A DNA stretch of 64,000 bases from Chelativorans sp. Marseille-P2723 (GTDB lineage Bacteria > Pseudomonadota > Alphaproteobacteria > Rhizobiales > Rhizobiaceae), in contig NZ_CADDWI010000008.1 of the NCBI RefSeq assembly GCF_902809845.1, forward strand, positions 124,001 to 188,000, read 5' to 3'. Shown here one piece after another: positions 61,278 through 64,000 of this stretch. Below the pieces are notes generated by a model. That model saw only the letters and a program-made list of their open reading frames with translations. It was not told the origin of the DNA and ran no database searches. Position 1 is the first letter of the stretch, and each line of letters opens with the position of its first letter. The translations under genes were made by a program, and so were the position numbers.

Positions 61278-61994
61278 ATGGACCCGAGCATCCCGCGTGG
61301 GGCCGCGATCCTGCTTGGCTTCGTTTATGAAACGGAGACGGGCCGGAAGCCGCCCCAATGCTATGACGTGATCTACGGCCACCGCCAGTCGGCGCTGTCA
61401 AAGCCCCTCACTACGATGACCGTAGGCGAGGTTGTAGATGAGCAGGCCGTCTGGTCATCAAAGGCATGGGCGGCGAAGTTCGGCTCGACCAAAGCATCAT
61501 CTGCCGCCGGTGCTCCCCAATTCATCCGTGCCACGCTGATTGATCTGGCGAAGGAACTGCGCCTGCGTGGCACGCAAATCTTTGACGGCAATCTCCAAGA
61601 CCGGCTCGCCTATCACCTTCTCAAGCGCCGTGGCTACGAAAGCTTCATGGCTGGCCAGATGAGCCGGGAGGAATTCGGCAAGCGCTTGGCCATGGAATGG
61701 GCATCTCTACCAGTGCTGGCATCCACACGCGGTGCTACGCGGATGATTGGCCGGGGGCAGAGCTACTATGCCGGCGACGGGCTCAATAAAGCGCTCGTGG
61801 ACCCGGCGGAATTCGAGAAGGTGCTGACGGCGGCGAAGTCGGCCGGCAATGGCACTCAGACGCCCGGCACGCCCAAACCAGCCCCATCAGGAAAGGCCGG
61901 CATCCTCGCCGCAATCCTCGCTGCTCTGGCTGCTGCCGGGGCGTGGCTCGCAAACATCCCGTGCAATCTCTTTGGCATCTTCTGTGGAGGCTGA
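61278..61994 (+). CDS. Endolysin (lambda lysozyme-like) with C-terminal membrane tail
   Basis: The 238-residue protein has a lambda R/GH104-like pattern: a Glu in VYETETGRK (E18, matching lambda E19), CYDVIYGHRQSALSKPLTTM, then SSAAGAPQFIR and RLAMEWASLPVLAS. After residue 190 a proline-rich linker leads to a transmembrane helix (GILAAILAALAAAGAWLA). It therefore may be a membrane-anchored endolysin rather than a cytosolic one. AAAGGAAG precedes the ATG. Confidence 0.85.
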   Translation: MDPSIPRGAAILLGFVYETETGRKPPQCYDVIYGHRQSALSKPLTTMTVGEVVDEQAVWSSKAWAAKFGSTKASSAAGAPQFIRATLIDLAKELRLRGTQIFDGNLQDRLAYHLLKRRGYESFMAGQMSREEFGKRLAMEWASLPVLASTRGATRMIGRGQSYYAGDGLNKALVDPAEFEKVLTAAKSAGNGTQTPGTPKPAPSGKAGILAAILAALAAAGAWLANIPCNLFGIFCGG

Positions 61995-61998
61995 CATC

Positions 61999-62211
61999 AT
62001 GTGGCAGCGCATTCGTGACTTCTTCCGCGATTCCGAAACGCTCTTCTGGGCGCGCCTCCAAGCGCTGCTCGGGCTTGTCGCGGCAGGCATGGCGGCGATT
62101 GATCCCGTCTTGCTCCAGGCAGTGCTCACGCCCAAGGCATTCGCCCTTTACCTCTTCGCGAATGGCGTGATCACCGAGCTTCTGCGCCGCCGTCGCGCGG
62201 ATGATTTGTGA
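61999..62211 (+). CDS. Small membrane protein, holin-like
   Basis: The 70-residue protein (MWQRIRDFFRDSETLFWARL, then hydrophobic LQALLGLVAAGMAAIDP and ALYLFANGVITELLR) has two hydrophobic stretches and a basic end. Its place between endolysin and spanin genes suggests a holin. The stop overlaps the next start. Confidence 0.75.
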   Translation: MWQRIRDFFRDSETLFWARLQALLGLVAAGMAAIDPVLLQAVLTPKAFALYLFANGVITELLRRRRADDL

Positions 62212-62459
62212 TGCTTGGCTTGGCTTTTGGCACATGGGTGCGGATCGGCATAGGTGCCGCGCTGATCGTCGCATTGGGATGGTCCCACCTATCTGCTTAT
62301 CGCGCGGGCCGCTCGGCCGAGCAGGCAGCATTCCTCAACCAGATCAGACAGGAGAACGAACATGCCGGCAAAACCGCTGAAGATTGGCGCGGTCACTATC
62401 GCCTGTGCGTTGAGCGTGGCGGGCTGTTCGACTTCGAAACCGGCTCCTGCGACCGCTGA
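62211..62459 (+). CDS. Probable inner-membrane spanin (Rz-like)
   Basis: The 82-residue protein has an N-terminal transmembrane helix (TWVRIGIGAALIVALGWSHL) and a periplasmic helical part (AEQAAFLNQIRQENEHAG) ending in cysteines. This is the layout of an i-spanin. The lipoprotein gene that follows starts inside it in another frame, as in Rz/Rz1. Confidence 0.75.
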   Translation: MLGLAFGTWVRIGIGAALIVALGWSHLSAYRAGRSAEQAAFLNQIRQENEHAGKTAEDWRGHYRLCVERGGLFDFETGSCDR

Positions 62460-62616
62460 TGGACTGCGGCAGGTGGTGGGCACGTCACTCATCGGCGCGC
62501 AAGGCAAGACACCCACTGATCAGGCGGCGATCGATGAAACCGCCGCAGGACTTTGCGGGGCCACAATCTGGACGCCATCAGAATGCGCAAGGCATGGGCG
62601 TGAGAGCAGGCGCTGA
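62362..62616 (+). CDS. Outer-membrane lipoprotein, o-spanin-like, nested start
   Basis: The 84-residue protein has a lipobox VAGC (cysteine near residue 22) after MPAKPLKIGAVTIACALS, then DGLRQVVGTSLIGAQGKTPT and AGLCGATIWTPSECARHG. It begins in the +1 frame inside the i-spanin gene, with AGGAG seven bases before the ATG. It should be exported and lipidated, and pairs with the i-spanin in lysis. Confidence 0.8.
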   Translation: MPAKPLKIGAVTIACALSVAGCSTSKPAPATADGLRQVVGTSLIGAQGKTPTDQAAIDETAAGLCGATIWTPSECARHGRESRR

Positions 62617-62654
62617 AACCAACAACACCAACAAGCATTGACAACGGGGACGAT

Positions 62655-63044
62655 ATGGCGGGCGAGCGCGAGGAAGCACAGATGCCAATGAGAGCGCCGA
62701 CATGGCGATTCGAGTGGAACTTGAATACGATCGTCCTGCTGTTCGGCTTGCTCGCCGGCGTAGCAGCCTGGGGCGCGACATGGGAGCGGATGAGCTCCGG
62801 GCAGGCAGCCAATCTGGGCGCGATTGATCGTCTCGACCGCCGTGTCACCTCCTTGGAGACAACGGCCCGTATGCTCGACAATCACGAATTGCGCATCAGC
62901 AATGTGGAAAAGCAGGCGTCCGATGCTGCGACAGCCATGCGAGCCGTGGAGGCGGCCTTGAACGCTTTAGCCGCCGACATGAAGGTGACGAGAGAAATAT
63001 TGCAGCGGATCGAGGCGGCGCAGAATGGACGAAGGCCGCAGTAG
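62655..63044 (+). CDS. Phage membrane coiled-coil protein
   Basis: The 129-residue protein has one transmembrane helix (NTIVLLFGLLAGVAAWGATW) and a long periplasmic coiled coil (NLGAIDRLDRRVTSLETTAR to the end). It resembles small phage lysis-region membrane proteins. It is the last plus-strand gene in the window. Confidence 0.7.
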   Translation: MAGEREEAQMPMRAPTWRFEWNLNTIVLLFGLLAGVAAWGATWERMSSGQAANLGAIDRLDRRVTSLETTARMLDNHELRISNVEKQASDAATAMRAVEAALNALAADMKVTREILQRIEAAQNGRRPQ

Positions 63045-63058
63045 TGAGCCCAGGCATT

Positions 63059-63232
63059 TCAATGCTCAGTCTTGCCTGCAAGATGCGTCGGCCAAGGAGC
63101 GCTGATCGCTTCTTTTAGTTCGCGGGCGATCTCCCGGCATCTTTGCCGCTCTGCTTCCGTGGCTTCCTCCCATTGCTTGCCGATCTCTATTTGACAGATC
63201 AAGGCAAGCTGATCTTCGCTCATTTCTCCCAT
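63059..63232 (-). CDS. Small phage protein (57 aa)
   Basis: A 57-residue helical protein (MGEMSEDQLALICQIEIGKQ, then ERQRCREIARELKEA). It is convergent with the lysis genes. An internal ATG at 63223 follows GGGAG and is an alternative start. Function unknown. Confidence 0.55.
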   Translation of the reverse strand: MGEMSEDQLALICQIEIGKQWEEATEAERQRCREIARELKEAISAPWPTHLAGKTEH

Positions 63233-63245
63233 AGCACTTATTGGT

Positions 63246-63254
63246 CCCCCCCCC
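63246..63254. repeat. C9 homopolymer tract
   Basis: A run of nine C (nine G on the minus strand) lies in the gap before the 63232 gene. Such tracts can slip and vary in length between cells. Confidence 0.6.
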
Positions 63255-63263
63255 AATTGTAGC

Positions 63264-63303
63264 GGCCCGGCAGGCATGGGTTTATGGGGTGGCTTGCCGG
63301 GCC
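63264..63303. other. Hairpin in minus-strand gap
   Basis: GGCCCGGCA (63264–63272) and TGCCGGGCC (63295–63303) form a 9-bp perfect stem with a 22-nt loop. It lies between two minus-strand genes (63345 and 63232). No T-run follows, so it may be an attenuator or processing site rather than a terminator. Confidence 0.4.
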
Positions 63304-63344
63304 TAACCACGCCGCTCTTGGGAGGGAGCAGCACGGCTGGCCGT

Positions 63345-63599
63345 CTATAGTCTGCTAGCTGTGACTTGTGAATACCCGACTGCCTGCTGTTGATCGATCA
63401 GCGTCATCAGACGGCGGATTGTCGGCTCATAAGGCGTGGGCCTGCCCCTAAGCAGTCCGGCATAAGTATCCGCGCTCTTGATCCGCAAAGCCTCTTGCCC
63501 GACCTTGCGCGCGCCGTATTCCTTGCCTCCGTTCAGGGCCACCTGCCATGCCTTAAGGCATTCGGAGAGCGGGCGCGGATCGGTCTCCCAGTCGTACAT
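63345..63599 (-). CDS. Phage hypothetical protein (84 aa)
   Basis: An 84-residue protein with DPRPLSECLKAWQVALNGGK, then a helical pair that may be HTH-like (SADTYAGLLRGRPTPYEPTI, RRLMTLIDQQQ). The start overlaps the previous stop (TGATG). Function unknown. Confidence 0.6.
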   Translation of the reverse strand: MYDWETDPRPLSECLKAWQVALNGGKEYGARKVGQEALRIKSADTYAGLLRGRPTPYEPTIRRLMTLIDQQQAVGYSQVTASRL

Positions 63600-63859
63600 C
63601 ACTGTAACGGAGCAGCAAGCGCCGCCTCTACAAAGCGACGGTTCAGTCGCTCCATTTCATCGCGCATTAGGGCTAGAGCGGCAGGCACTACACGCTGATC
63701 GATCGGCCTATCAAGGCTTGCTACGACCTGGTTGATAGCCTCCTGTACCGAGGCACAGAAGGCAAGAACATCAGCCTTGGCGGCCTCTGGCAGCGGCAGC
63801 CTGTCCAGCTCAGAAAGGGTCTGTTCGCGCTCCTCGCGCATGATATCTTCAACGGTCAT
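63599..63859 (-). CDS. Phage hypothetical protein (86 aa)
   Basis: An 86-residue helical protein (MTVEDIMREEREQTLSELDR, then RVVPAALALMRDEMERLNRR). It is linked to both neighbours by overlapping start and stop codons. Function unknown. Confidence 0.6.
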   Translation of the reverse strand: MTVEDIMREEREQTLSELDRLPLPEAAKADVLAFCASVQEAINQVVASLDRPIDQRVVPAALALMRDEMERLNRRFVEAALAAPLQ

Positions 63860-64000
63860 TTCGGCTCTCCAAGGCTTTCATCTTGCAGCAATGCGAGCGC
63901 AGAGCGGGCGCGCCCCGGCCTGTCTGTTTCTAGCCACGCTCCGAGCTCATCCCGAAGCATTCTGAAAGTCGCACCATCCAGCACATCGCGGCTGTTGCGA
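63856..64000 (-). CDS. Partial phage gene at right edge (5' end outside window)
   Basis: An open minus-strand frame enters from the right edge and ends at TGA 63858–63856, giving about 47 C-terminal residues (VLDGATFRMLRDELGAWLET, then LALLQDESLGEPK). It overlaps the next gene's ATG by four bases. This shows the prophage continues past 64000. Confidence 0.6.
   Translation of the reverse strand, partial: RNSRDVLDGATFRMLRDELGAWLETDRPGRARSALALLQDESLGEPK

Noticed and set aside
61103-61279. Minus-strand hydrophobic 58-residue frame
   Set aside because: It shares the CCATGG of the endolysin start, has no SD, and lies in a gap with likely promoter function; a chance hydrophobic frame is more likely.
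20097-64000. Second attachment site (repeat of the tRNA-Pro 3' end)
   Set aside because: No copy of the T-arm and acceptor segment was seen to the right of the tRNA within the window.

Overview
The window is a high-GC alphaproteobacterial chromosome segment interrupted by most of a temperate phage genome. The gene order glyA–nrdR–ribD–ribE–ribH–nusB–MFS–hppA–bamE-like–ubiquinol-cytochrome c chaperone–DUF177–plsX–fabH–ihfA–merR is typical of Hyphomicrobiales (Rhizobiales), and the proteins read most like the Mesorhizobium/Chelativorans/Nitratireductor group. No species can be fixed from the sequence alone.

Chromosomal part (1–20096). A tamA gene runs off the left edge on the minus strand. The plus-strand housekeeping block then covers one-carbon metabolism, riboflavin synthesis, transcription antitermination, proton-pumping pyrophosphatase, lipid synthesis and IHF. 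After merR come a two-gene minus-strand unit of tiny secreted proteins (an EF-hand protein and a lipoprotein) and a complete non-homologous end-joining locus: ku and ligD on the plus strand, facing a second ku. Both NHEJ units have candidate EcfG (general stress response) promoters. The block ends in a tRNA-Pro(GGG) gene.

Prophage (about 20097 to beyond 64000). A tyrosine recombinase sits directly against the 3' end of the tRNA, so the tRNA is the likely attachment site. The other att site is outside the window. A leftward early operon (21159–27306) carries zinc-ribbon proteins, an HNH protein, SSB, a Rad52-type annealing protein and a Gp157-like protein, nearly all coupled by ATGA overlaps. 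The immunity region (27307–28604) has a wHTH gene, a CI/LexA-type repressor and a Cro-like gene. Its two control regions share a 15-bp operator, ATACCA-N3-TGGTAT. The rightward early operon (28604–36538) holds a SNF2-like helicase, an N4/N6 methyltransferase, a VRR-NUC nuclease and a C5 methyltransferase, whose gene is overlapped by a second long reading frame that looks like real protein. It ends with a DnaA-domain-IV protein, a further phage protein and an intrinsic terminator. A roughly 660-bp gap with strong RNA structure precedes the late genes.

Late region (37198–63044). It is an HK97-type siphovirus module: HNH, small and large terminase, prohead protease, capsid, portal, connectors, tail tube, frameshifted tail chaperones, tape measure, GTA-like tail tip proteins, tail fibre and lysis genes. 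Three cargo insertions stand out: a PLD-like gene with its own strong promoter between terS and terL; an antisense secreted-nuclease pair between the tail chaperones and the tape measure gene; and an antisense sulfotransferase–methyltransferase pair after the tail fibre gene, which may modify the host surface. A minus-strand set of small phage genes continues past the right edge.
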